25,382 bases of DNA, taken from NCBI GenBank assembly GCA_045113695.1, contig JBGUJG010000138.1:1-25382 (forward strand). Direction: 5' to 3'. Shown here one piece after another: positions 8,545-16,232 of this stretch (position 1 is the first letter of the stretch; each line of letters begins with the position of its first letter). The position numbers and the translations under genes were made by a program. The notes beneath the pieces were generated by a model. It had not been told where the DNA came from. It did not search any database and saw nothing but the letters and a program-made list of their open reading frames with translations. This DNA comes from UBA4246 sp045113695. Lineage in GTDB: Bacteria; Bacillota; Clostridia; Christensenellales; Aristaeellaceae.

Positions 8545-10818
8545 TTACTTCTGCCGGAATTCATCCCGGTTTGCCTGGTAGGTGGTCGTGTTGCCGTCCT
8601 TCACGGCCTCCAGGGTGTAGGTATAGGTGTGCCTTGAGTCGATCTTCACGGGCTCGCTCTTGTGGTAATAGCCGTTGTCCCCGAACATCTCGTATTCGCC
8701 GTACCAGTAAGGCCCGTTGCAGGCATAAATCCGGTAGGAACCGCTGGGCAGGTAGACGGTGACCGTTTTGCCGGGATGGACAAACGCGGACGCGACGAGC
8801 CTGTTGTCAGATTCCCTGCGGCACTGCACATATGTTGGGCTGGAGGATTTGGACAGCTGGAGGGTCATTTCGGAGCCGCTGGAGCCGCCGGTCATCTTCC
8901 CGTTCCTGGGCATGGAAATGGCGGCCATCTCCGGCAGGCGTTCCGCACTGTCTTCCAGTCCGGACAGGACATCGCTGAAATCAAAGGCTTTCATATATTC
9001 CCGGTATCCGGAGGGCAGGTCGAAGTAATTGCTCTGCGTGAAGGACAGCGGGATGGTCAGGTGATGATTGACACGATCCTTTTCCGCCATGGCGGTCTGT
9101 GCCAGGGTCTCAAGCAGCAGGTCTTCCAGACTGCCGTCATATCGGCTCTCCGCCGGGGCATAGGCGAGCCGGTCCAGCGCGGCGCTGGATGCGGCGGAAA
9201 GCAGGGCCGCGGGATCCGCGCCGACGCATTCGAGCGAAAGATTCTTGGGGCCGTCCGCCGTGATCAGCTTCTGGCTCTTCTGCGCGTAGAACAGGGCCGC
9301 CAGCGCTCCGTCCGGCACGCTGCCCGGCAGTTCCTCCGCCAGGTCGCTTGCCCAGAAGCAGAAGCTGGTTTCCGGATGGATCAGCTGGTCGGCGCTTTGC
9401 GCTTTGCCGGCGATGGGGGACAGGAACAGCCAGTCTTTGACGGCCTGTTTCATATCCTTGCTCTCAAAGGCTGCTTTGGCTTTTGCTGCCGCGGCGGAGA
9501 CGGTTTTTTTCATGCTGGTCTGGCTGGAATGGGTAAAGACGCCGGTGACGACCTTCAGCGTCAGGTCCAGCTGCCGGTACGCGGTGTTGGACAGGGCGGA
9601 GCTGAGCCAGCCGTAGGAATCCTCCCGGTTGGCGTAAGAGGACATTTCGTCCAGCCCCGGGTCGAAGGAGCGCAGGCTGAACGTCACGGTGCCGCCGTCC
9701 CAGTATATGTTCGATGCGCCGCTTTCATAGATGGCCTTTTCCCAGGGGTCGGACGTATTTTCCGCCTGGCTGATCAGGAAACTGTTCAGCGTGTTCTGGA
9801 TGTTCCGCTGGGTGACCTTCTGGCTGGCGATCGCGGCCGCGCGCTCCTTGTTCAGGGCGAGGAGAACGTCGCCGCGGAATTTCTCATACGTGTCCAGTTC
9901 CGAAAAATCGGGAGTATCCGCCTTGGCGATGCCGTCGTTCACGGAAGAGGAATAGATGGTGGACCCAAGTTCACCGGACGCCGAGATCTGCGCGATCTTC
10001 TTCTTTCCGTCAGCTGTTTCAACGGTCAGGGAGGTTTTGCAGTTGTACCCCTTGATTTTCTCTTCAGAGCCGTAGTACGCGTGGAATGGATAGGTCAGGT
10101 CGAATACCCAGAAGGCGGAAGCCAGATGGGGGTTGCCCGTCAGGACCGGGGCGTCCTCATCCAGCGTCCAGACGAGGCTGCTGACGGCCCGGTACAGGGG
10201 AGAGTCCCAGCGGTATTCGTCTGCATCCTCAGCGTTCCAGGGTGTTTCCGGGGCAAGCTGCGCGCCCTTCCGGACGATCACGCAGACATATCCGGGCCGC
10301 GGGCGGGAGGGCCTGAACTTCTGGTAGCTGGTGCCGAAGACGCTCTGGAATTCGCTCTCCATCCACCAGCCGGCTTCAAAGCAGTATTCCGCTTTCGGAT
10401 CCTGCAGGAGCTTCGCCATTTCGTCGGACACCTCGGGGCGGTCATAGACGGACCAGCCGTCCCGGCCGATCCTGTCGGACGCCGGGTTGTCGATGCCCAG
10501 GCCGCGCAGGGGCTCTCCGTCCCCCAGCAGCTTCGCGATTTTCTGATAATCCTTTCCGCCGTACGCCGCGATGTTTCCGCAGATGCTGTTAAATGCTTCC
10601 TCGCATTCCATCTCTTCGGCGCCCCTGCGCATCTCGCTGAGCACCCATTCGGGGTCCATCCCGTCCGCCAGCGCCCGTTCGCCGGTGTTCAGGATCCCGT
10701 ATACATTTTCGCCGAAAAAGTAGTCGCTTTCGTCCGCCCGGGCCGCGGGGAGCCGGCAGACGGAGCACGCCGTCAGCAGGGCAAGCAGCAGGGAAACGAT
10801 ACGCCGCAAATGCTTCAT
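8545..10818 (-). CDS. Unrecognised large exported protein (possible lipoprotein)
   Basis: 757 aa, no family recognised. An N-terminal signal peptide is clear: KHLRR, a Leu-rich core, and LLTAC at 14-18. Cys18 could be a lipidation site, but the AARA-DESD site just after also suits ordinary signal peptidase I. The body (about 30-640) is acidic and largely helical with no metal or catalytic motif I can name. The last 120 residues (about 640-757) look like beta-sandwich strands: YVQCRRESDNRLVAS, KTVTVYLPSGSYRIYACNG, YTYTLEAV. This resembles modules that display a surface-exposed beta domain. The start at 10818 is supported by AAAGGAG ten bases upstream. It lies 90 bases upstream of the BspA-type gene on the same strand, suggesting the two exported proteins are made together. 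Confidence 0.6.
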   Translation of the reverse strand: MKHLRRIVSLLLALLTACSVCRLPAARADESDYFFGENVYGILNTGERALADGMDPEWVLSEMRRGAEEMECEEAFNSICGNIAAYGGKDYQKIAKLLGDGEPLRGLGIDNPASDRIGRDGWSVYDRPEVSDEMAKLLQDPKAEYCFEAGWWMESEFQSVFGTSYQKFRPSRPRPGYVCVIVRKGAQLAPETPWNAEDADEYRWDSPLYRAVSSLVWTLDEDAPVLTGNPHLASAFWVFDLTYPFHAYYGSEEKIKGYNCKTSLTVETADGKKKIAQISASGELGSTIYSSSVNDGIAKADTPDFSELDTYEKFRGDVLLALNKERAAAIASQKVTQRNIQNTLNSFLISQAENTSDPWEKAIYESGASNIYWDGGTVTFSLRSFDPGLDEMSSYANREDSYGWLSSALSNTAYRQLDLTLKVVTGVFTHSSQTSMKKTVSAAAAKAKAAFESKDMKQAVKDWLFLSPIAGKAQSADQLIHPETSFCFWASDLAEELPGSVPDGALAALFYAQKSQKLITADGPKNLSLECVGADPAALLSAASSAALDRLAYAPAESRYDGSLEDLLLETLAQTAMAEKDRVNHHLTIPLSFTQSNYFDLPSGYREYMKAFDFSDVLSGLEDSAERLPEMAAISMPRNGKMTGGSSGSEMTLQLSKSSSPTYVQCRRESDNRLVASAFVHPGKTVTVYLPSGSYRIYACNGPYWYGEYEMFGDNGYYHKSEPVKIDSRHTYTYTLEAVKDGNTTTYQANRDEFRQK

Positions 10819-10981
10819 GGTGAAAAACTCCTTTCACGATCTTTGGGCTGTACATACGAGGCGGACAGCCTGCCCGCCTGATCATTCTTTCTGCATATTT
10901 CATTCGGGGCTTTCGGCGTTTTTCCTGCATACGGGAACAAAAAATCCCGCGGAATCAGCGGCTTTCCCTGTCTGTTTTCCC

Positions 10982-11010
10982 TTTACGAAAGAAAAAAACT
11001 GTGTTATTCT
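10982..11010 (+). promoter_or_regulatory. Probable promoter of argH
   Basis: TTTACG (10982-10987), 17 bases of spacer, TATTCT (11005-11010), about 68 bases upstream of the argH ATG. It is the best match in the 260-base gap between divergent genes. No equally good minus-strand promoter for the gene ending at 10818 was found. Confidence 0.4.
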
Positions 11011-11078
11011 GTTGACCGGCTGATGAAGACAGAACGCCGGTCAGACCGGCTTGACGCAGCAGAGAGGGGCGCAGTGCG

Positions 11079-12467
11079 ATGAAACTGTGGAGCGGTCGAT
11101 TTTCCAAGGGTACGGATCATGCGGTGGACGATTTTCATTCGTCCATCTCCTTTGACCAGCGCCTGTACAGGCAGGATATCACGGGGAGTCTGGCGCACGC
11201 GGAGATGCTCTGCCGGCAGGGGATCATTTCCGCGGAGGATTTTGAGCAGATCAGCGCGGGGCTGAAGGCCATCCTTCAGGACATGGAAGAAGGACGGGCC
11301 GATTTTCCGCCCGAGAGCGAGGACATCCACATGCGGGTGGAGGAACTCCTGACCGCGCGGATCGGCGAAGCCGGCAAGCGCCTGCACACCGGGCGCAGCC
11401 GCAACGACCAGGTCGCCCTGGACATGCACCTGTACGCCAAGGAAACCGCCGCCCATACGATGGAGGCGGTCCGGGCCCTGTGTGCGCTCCTGCTTCAGAA
11501 AGCCAGGACGCATCTGCATGACATCATGCCCGGCTATACCCACCTGCAGCAGGCCCAGCCCATCACGGTCGGCCACTACCTGATGGCCTATTTCCAGATG
11601 TTCAGCCGGGACCTTCTGCGGTTTCAGAACGCGTACCGCGCGGCGGACGTCTGCGTGCTGGGCAGCGGGGCGCTTGCCGCCACCACCTACCCGCTGGACC
11701 GTCCGTTCGTGGCGGAAAAGCTGGGCTTTTCGGCCATCTCGCTCAATTCGCTGGATGGGGTCAGCGACCGGGATTTCCTGCTGGACTATTTGTCTGCCGC
11801 GGCCATCTGCATGATGCACCTGAGCCGCTTCTGCGAGGAGTGCATCCTGTTCAGCTCCCAGGAGTTCGGGTACCTGACGATGGACGACGCCTATTCCACC
11901 GGCTCCAGCATGATGCCCCAAAAGAAAAACCCGGACGTCGCCGAGCTGATCCGCGGCAAGACCGGGCGGGTATACGGGGACCTGACGGCCCTCCTGACGG
12001 TGATGAAGGGCATCCCGCTTGCTTACAACAAGGACATGCAGGAGGACAAGGAAGCCTACTTTGACGCCTGCGATACGGTGATTCACTGCCTGACGATGTT
12101 CACCGCCATGCTGGACAAGGCGGTCTACCGCACGGACGTCATGCGGAGAAAGGCCAACCTCGGCTTTACCAACGCCACGGACTGCGCGGACTACCTGGTT
12201 CGCAAGGGCATCCCTTTCCGGGACGCCCACCGCGTAATCGGCGAACTGGTGGCCTACAGCCTGAACCGGGGCAAGGCCCTGGACGAGCTGACGATCGAAG
12301 AACTCCGCCGCTTCTCTCCGGTCTTTGATGAGGACGTCTACGAGGCCATCGCCCCGGAAACCTGCGTAAAAGCCCGGAACATCCCCGGCGGCCCCGCCCC
12401 GGAGCAGGTCCTCGCGGCCATCGAAGCGGGGGAGAAACTGCTTGAAAAGTCAGGAATTAGGAGTTAG
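11079..12467 (+). CDS. argH: Argininosuccinate lyase
   Basis: A 462-aa cytosolic enzyme of the fumarase/aspartase superfamily. It splits argininosuccinate into arginine and fumarate, the last step of arginine synthesis, acting as a homotetramer. Diagnostic motifs: LWSGRFSK at the N-terminus, LHTGRSRNDQ (102-111), PGYTHLQQAQP with the catalytic His (151-161), and the signature loop GSSMMPQKKNPD (275-286). Length is typical. The ATG has GAGAGGGG upstream. No argG neighbour is present, so the gene is separated from the rest of the pathway. Oddity: the last residues (about GIRS) and the TAG stop (12465-12467) are encoded inside repeat R2, so the native C-terminal end has probably been replaced. 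Confidence 0.97.
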   Translation: MKLWSGRFSKGTDHAVDDFHSSISFDQRLYRQDITGSLAHAEMLCRQGIISAEDFEQISAGLKAILQDMEEGRADFPPESEDIHMRVEELLTARIGEAGKRLHTGRSRNDQVALDMHLYAKETAAHTMEAVRALCALLLQKARTHLHDIMPGYTHLQQAQPITVGHYLMAYFQMFSRDLLRFQNAYRAADVCVLGSGALAATTYPLDRPFVAEKLGFSAISLNSLDGVSDRDFLLDYLSAAAICMMHLSRFCEECILFSSQEFGYLTMDDAYSTGSSMMPQKKNPDVAELIRGKTGRVYGDLTALLTVMKGIPLAYNKDMQEDKEAYFDACDTVIHCLTMFTAMLDKAVYRTDVMRRKANLGFTNATDCADYLVRKGIPFRDAHRVIGELVAYSLNRGKALDELTIEELRRFSPVFDEDVYEAIAPETCVKARNIPGGPAPEQVLAAIEAGEKLLEKSGIRS

Positions 12468-12663
12468 GAGTGAGGAGTTGAAATTGGTTTGATGACTTGA
12501 TAACTCCTCACTCAGCGACCGGAGGGAGCGCCCACTCCTCACTCCTCACTGAGCGAACGTAGTGAGCGTCCACTCCTCACTCCTCACTGAGCGAACGCAG
12601 TGAGCGCCCACTCCTCACTCAGTGGCGGCCCAGGGGCCGCCGCTGCGGCGGCCGCAGTGAGCA
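12453..12663 (-). repeat. Intergenic mosaic repeat R2 between argH and topB
   Basis: Same family and order as R1 (3564-3724). It has a perfect 12-bp hairpin GAGTGAGGAGTT (12468-12479) with AACTCCTCACTC (12502-12513), two tandem copies of GAGCGAACG(T/C)AGTGAGCG, and the GGCGGCCC-AG-GGGCCGCC hairpin (12624-12641). Its left end encodes the argH C-terminus and its right end touches the topB stop codon. No transposase or CRISPR-like spacer regularity is seen. Confidence 0.88.
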
Positions 12664-14835
12664 TTATCCCTTCTTCTGATAGGCGATAGGATAGGAAACA
12701 CTCTTCTGCGCCGGATCTTTGGGCAGGAAACGGATGTGGTTGTCTTCCAGGACGACGGTGCCGGTGGAGCCGCGGACGCTTTTGTCTCGGAGCAGCATCG
12801 TGACCAGCCTGTCGTTCAGGGCCGGCCCGCCGCCCCGGGCGAGGCAGTCCTTCCACAGGGTAAAACGGCAGCCTTCCCGCCAGCCCGAGCAGCCGTAGGC
12901 CTTGTCGCTCACCTGCACGGGCTTGCCGCACAGGGGGCAGACGCAGTCCGGCAGGGCTTTGGGGGCGGAGGCTTTCCGGGCGCCCCGGCCCTTCTTCCGC
13001 TCTTCCGGGGGGAAGGAGCCTTCGTTCTGCGTGGTGCGGGCATAGTCCACCAGCCAGGCGGACAGGCGGCGGATGCCCTCGTCGAAGCGCTCCGGCTCGC
13101 GCCCGTTCTTCGCGATCTCGTCCAGGGCCAGCTCCCACTTGCCGGTCATCTCCGGGGAGGCGATTTCCTCCGGGGCGATTTCGATCAGTTGGACGCCCTT
13201 GTCGGTGGCGTTCAGGGTCTTGCCCCGGCGCTGGACGTAGCCGACATGGATCAGCCGCTCGATGATCGCGGCGCGGGTGGCCGGCGTGCCCAGGCCGCTG
13301 CCCTTCATCTGCTCGCGGAGCGTCTCGTCGGTCAGGTCCTTCCCGGCGTTCTCCATGCTGTACAGGAGGGAGGCGTCGGTGTGCGGGGCGGGGGGCTTGG
13401 TCTGTTCCTTTTTGGCCGCAGCCTTGGCCACTGTCCGCCTGTCCCCCTCCCGCACGTCCGGCAGGACGGCCTGCTCTGCGTCGGTTTCTTTCTTTTTGGG
13501 AGATGCTTCCTGCCCCTGGACGACAACCTTCCAGCCCGGGTCCTTCGTGATCCGGCCGGTGGTCTTGAAACTCTCCCCGGCCGCCTCGGTGACGATCTTC
13601 ACCTGGTCGTAGACGTAAGGGGGATAGAAGGCGGCGATGGCGCGCCTGGCCACCAGGTCAAACAGGGCCTTTTCGTCCGGCGGCAGCTTGTCCAGCGGGG
13701 CGGTCTGCGGGGTGGGCAGCAGGGCGTGGTGGTCGGACACCTTGGCGTTGTCAAAGATCCGCTTGGAGAACGGCAGCTTCCCGTCCTCCTTCCACGGAAT
13801 GCCCTTTACCAGCGGCTGGTAAAGGGCCGGCAGTTTCAGCAGGGTCTGCCGGGCCCTCGGCAGCATGTCCATCGGCAGGTAGCGGCTGTCCGTCCTCGGG
13901 TAGGTGATGGCCTTCCATTTTTCGTAGAGGGACTGGGCAGTTTTGAGTGTCTTGTCGGCGGTAAAGCCGAGCAGGCGGTTGGCGTCCCGCTGCAGGCTCG
14001 TCAGGTCGTAGAGCTGGGGGGCAAGCTCCCTTTTTTCCTCCCGGCTGACGGACCGCACCGTCCCTTCCTGCCCCTTGACCTTTTTGACGAGGGCCTGGGC
14101 CGTTTCCATGTCCGGGAGGCGGTGGGCGGTCTTTTCGTCCTTCGCCTTCGGGTCAAACCAGAGGCCCTGGTAATCCCCGAAATCGGCGGTGACGGTGTAA
14201 TATTCGACCGGCACGAAATGCTCGATCTCGAGCCTCCGTTTGACCAGGATGGCCAGCGTCGGCGTCTGCACCCGGCCGATAGACAAAAGTACGTTGTACC
14301 GCAGGGTAAACGCCCGGCTCGCGTTCATGCCGATCAGCCAGTCCGCCGTGGAGCGGGAGCGGGCGCTTTTGTACAGGCCCTCGTATTCCGCCGCGGGCTT
14401 CAGCTGGGCGAAGCCCTCCCGGATGGCCTCGTCCGTCATCGAGGAGATCCACAGCCGCTCCACCGGCTTTCCGCACCCGGCCTGCTCGTAGATCAGCCGG
14501 AAGATGAGCTCCCCCTCCCGCCCGGCGTCGGTGGCGCAGATCAGGCTGTCCACCTCGCTGGAGAGCATCAGCTTTTTGAGGGCGGTGAACTGCTTTTTCG
14601 TCTTCGGGATCACCTTCGTGGGGATCCGCTCGGGCAGGATGGGCAGGTCCTCCATCCGCCATTTCTTGTATTTTTCGTCCAGTTCGTCCGGCTCCTGCAG
14701 GGTCACCAGGTGGCCGATGGCCCAGCTGACCAGGTACCGGTCTCCCCTCAGGTATCCTTCTTCCTTCGTCTTCACGCCCAGCACCCGGGCGATGTCCCGG
14801 GCGACGGACGGCTTTTCCGCGATGATCAGTTTCAT
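12664..14835 (-). CDS. topB: DNA topoisomerase III (type IA)
   Basis: A 723-aa type IA topoisomerase that passes single strands through transient nicks and helps decatenate DNA. A Toprim domain opens it (LIIAEKPSVARDIA, 3-16; TDAGREGE, 102-109), then LSIGRVQTPTLA (about 184-195) and the active-site TYPRTDSRYL with the attacking Tyr312. The C-terminus has a four-Cys zinc-ribbon-like unit (CPLCGKPV, then CSGW and GCRF) of the topoisomerase III C-terminal repeat type. Length and domain order match the TopB group of Firmicutes rather than TopA. GAGGCG upstream supports the start. A 12-bp tandem repeat lies 25 bases upstream (14861-14932), and the stop codon abuts repeat R2. It is convergent with argH. 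Not carried on a visible conjugative element, although extra copies of this family often are. Confidence 0.94.
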   Translation of the reverse strand: MKLIIAEKPSVARDIARVLGVKTKEEGYLRGDRYLVSWAIGHLVTLQEPDELDEKYKKWRMEDLPILPERIPTKVIPKTKKQFTALKKLMLSSEVDSLICATDAGREGELIFRLIYEQAGCGKPVERLWISSMTDEAIREGFAQLKPAAEYEGLYKSARSRSTADWLIGMNASRAFTLRYNVLLSIGRVQTPTLAILVKRRLEIEHFVPVEYYTVTADFGDYQGLWFDPKAKDEKTAHRLPDMETAQALVKKVKGQEGTVRSVSREEKRELAPQLYDLTSLQRDANRLLGFTADKTLKTAQSLYEKWKAITYPRTDSRYLPMDMLPRARQTLLKLPALYQPLVKGIPWKEDGKLPFSKRIFDNAKVSDHHALLPTPQTAPLDKLPPDEKALFDLVARRAIAAFYPPYVYDQVKIVTEAAGESFKTTGRITKDPGWKVVVQGQEASPKKKETDAEQAVLPDVREGDRRTVAKAAAKKEQTKPPAPHTDASLLYSMENAGKDLTDETLREQMKGSGLGTPATRAAIIERLIHVGYVQRRGKTLNATDKGVQLIEIAPEEIASPEMTGKWELALDEIAKNGREPERFDEGIRRLSAWLVDYARTTQNEGSFPPEERKKGRGARKASAPKALPDCVCPLCGKPVQVSDKAYGCSGWREGCRFTLWKDCLARGGGPALNDRLVTMLLRDKSVRGSTGTVVLEDNHIRFLPKDPAQKSVSYPIAYQKKG

Positions 14836-14860
14836 GTGCGCCTCGAATTGGTTTGATTGA

Positions 14861-14932
14861 TCTCCGACATGATCTTCGACATTTTCTCCGACATCTTCTA
14901 CGACATCTTTTACGACATGATCTGCGGCATCA
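14861..14932. repeat. 12-bp tandem repeat upstream of topB
   Basis: Six units of the pattern TCTCCGACATGA, with variation mainly at positions 4-5 and 11-12. On the minus strand it begins 25 bases upstream of topB. One minus-strand frame reads a 20-aa peptide (MSEKMSKIMSE... NQTNSRRT) whose TGA overlaps the topB ATG (ATGA). Confidence 0.85.
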
Positions 14933-14935
14933 TGC

Positions 14936-15315
14936 TGCCGCGTGTCCGCCGTCCCGTCATCAGGATCAGTTTCACTGGCAGACGCCCTTGCTTTTTTTAC
15001 GCGCTCAATTCACTGTCCGTCCACAATTCACACTGCGCGAGAACCGTATGAACCGCATCGTCCATTCTCCTGTTCTTCCTCCGGACGGGCTGAAACCGGA
15101 ACAGTTTTTCCAGCCGGGGCTTTATCTGATGCCATAGCAGAAGTATATCACGCAACCCCTCTGTAATTCAAGGAATATTCTGCGAAAGGGAAAGGAGGAT
15201 CGTTATCCCGGCGAAGTGGCGCTGAAGAATCTGAATGCCTATTCTCTCTGATATCAACAGATAAGAAATCCGGAAGCAGTTACGCGTCGGAGATCGTCCG
15301 GAATCCGGCCATCCC
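14936..15315. other. Non-genic stretch, no clear feature
   Basis: I see no convincing gene, tRNA or terminator. A weak minus-strand open frame (15155 to 14997, TTG start, about 52 aa) includes the protein-like stretch MDDAVHTVLAQCELWTDSE but lacks a proper Shine-Dalgarno and a later stop interrupts it. It could be a degraded gene remnant. Confidence 0.3.
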
Positions 15316-15378
15316 GGGGTGGTTTGGAGGGGCCGCAGCCCCTCCATTTTAAATCCGCAGCAGCGACATGTGCGGTGC

Positions 15379-15447
15379 GGGGCTGTGAGGGCCCGGAAAA
15401 CTGTCCGGTGGACAGTTTTCACCGAACAGCGGGCCGGCAGGCCCCGG
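15379..15447 (+). repeat. Palindromic repeat family P, copy 2
   Basis: GAAAACTGTCC (15396-15406), loop GGT, GGACAGTTTTC (15410-15420), with conserved GGGCTGTGAG upstream and ACCGAACAGCGGG then CCGGCAGGCCC downstream. Almost identical to copy 1 at 98-165. It is preceded by ACATGTGCGGTGCGG, which resembles the start of the candidate RNA (20-35). Confidence 0.85.
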
Positions 15448-15577
15448 ATATACCTCATCCGTCAGGCTGCGCCTGCCACCTTCCCCAGAGGGGAAGGCTT
15501 TCTCATCCGGCCCTACGGACCACCTTCCCCAGTGGGGAAAGCATGACGAGAGGCAGAGGCGAGGGGGTTCCCGAAAG

Positions 15578-15646
15578 GGGGTTCTGAGGGCCCAGAAAAT
15601 TGTCCTGTGGACAATTTTCACCGAAGAACGGGCCGGCAGGCCCTGG
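15578..15646 (+). repeat. Palindromic repeat family P, copy 3 (compensatory variant)
   Basis: GAAAATTGTCC (15595-15605), loop TGT, GGACAATTTTC (15609-15619). Relative to copies 1 and 2, C-to-T in the left arm is matched by G-to-A in the right arm, so the hairpin is preserved. Flanks again read TGAGGGCCC and CCGGCAGGCCC. Confidence 0.85.
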
Positions 15647-15663
15647 TTGTGTCCCCCTGTCGA

Positions 15664-15690
15664 GGGGCTGCCCAGCAGCCCCGTTTTTGC
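15664..15690 (+). terminator. Intrinsic terminator inside repeat block C
   Basis: GGGGCTG (15664-15670) and CAGCCCC (15676-15682) form a stem followed by GTTTTT and a second T-run (15692-15699). It lies just upstream of the promoter of the 154-aa gene, so plus-strand transcripts entering from the left would end before it. Confidence 0.75.
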
Positions 15691-15713
15691 CCTTTTTTTG
15701 CCTCTTTCTCATC

Positions 15714-15742
15714 TGTACATTTTATTAAGAATATGTTACAAT
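15714..15742 (+). promoter_or_regulatory. Probable promoter of the 154-aa gene
   Basis: TGTACA (15714-15719), 17 bases, TACAAT (15737-15742). CGGAGGG (15755-15761) then sets up the ATG at 15768. The -35 is a weak match (4/6). Confidence 0.5.
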
Positions 15743-15767
15743 TGGGAAGGAAACGGAGGGATATGCC

Positions 15768-16232
15768 ATGTATTCCAAAGAAGACCTCGCGAAGGTGAAT
15801 GCACAGATCCGGCGGGAGCGGCTGGCGTGCTATCTGCCGGCGGCCCTGCTGATCGCGGGCGGGATCGTCACGTTCGTCCTGCGGATGAAATACCTGACGA
15901 TGGCCCTGCTGGCGCTGGGCGGGGTGCTGTTCATTTTCTCGGCGGACGTGCTGGTCGCCCCGCTGAAGGCGTACCGCCGCCACCTCGAAAACGCTCTGAG
16001 CAGCGACCAGAAAGAGTTTGCCGGCGTCATCAAGAACATCGGAGACATCGCCGTGGAGCGGGAAGGCGTCATGTATTACCCCTTCTGCCTGAGCGTGGGC
16101 GACCCGGAAAACGAGGAGGACGACCGCCTGCTCTACCTGGACGCCAACCTGGACAAGCCGGACTGGCATGTGGGCGATTCATTGTACGTGCGCTCCAGCG
16201 CGCGGTTCGTATCCTATTGGGAGAAAAGATAA
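15768..16232 (+). CDS. Small two-TM membrane protein of unknown function
   Basis: 154 aa, no family recognised. A basic N-terminus (1-19) precedes two membrane segments (about 20-38 and 44-65). A cytosolic or exposed C-terminal domain (70-154) has beta-rich strands (GVIKNIGDIAVEREGVMYYPF, then LLYLDANLDKPDWHVGDSLYV) that could be a small OB/SH3-like fold. The start is fixed by GGAGGG about seven bases upstream and a promoter at 15714-15742. The gene is enclosed by the two inverted repeat arms (15316-15688 and 16231-16445), with an inward-facing terminator on each side; its TAA (16230-16232) overlaps the first base of the right arm. Nothing in its sequence looks like a transposase, so it is probably host cargo rather than the mobilising gene. 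Confidence 0.7.
   Translation: MYSKEDLAKVNAQIRRERLACYLPAALLIAGGIVTFVLRMKYLTMALLALGGVLFIFSADVLVAPLKAYRRHLENALSSDQKEFAGVIKNIGDIAVEREGVMYYPFCLSVGDPENEEDDRLLYLDANLDKPDWHVGDSLYVRSSARFVSYWEKR

Larger units (their letters stand above)
15316..15688 (+). repeat. Left arm of modular inverted repeat
   Basis: Three blocks recur, inverted, at 16231-16445. Block A (15316-15378) contains a GGAGGGGC-CGCA-GCCCCTCC hairpin then ATTTTAAAT. Block B (15547-15581) is 34/35 identical to its partner. Block C (15649-15688) contains a terminator hairpin. Between A and B sit palindromic repeat copy 2 and two CTTCCCC-AGNGGGGAAG palindromes; between B and C sits copy 3. Confidence 0.85.

Noticed and set aside
8662..10881. 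A 739-codon open frame antisense to the secreted protein gene
   Set aside because: It lies wholly opposite a gene with a signal peptide and good Shine-Dalgarno, and its translation is of Gly/Arg/Val-rich shadow type. It is a product of high GC content.
12453..12663. CRISPR-like array
   Set aside because: Units are of unequal length and composition with no regular unique spacers, and no cas genes are near.
12736..14856. A 706-codon open frame antisense to topB
   Set aside because: topB has all catalytic motifs; the antisense frame shows only low-complexity shadow composition.
14857..15051. Plus-strand peptides over the 12-bp repeat (IFDIFSDIFYD-type)
   Set aside because: The amino-acid periodicity follows directly from the tandem DNA repeat, and no Shine-Dalgarno precedes the start.
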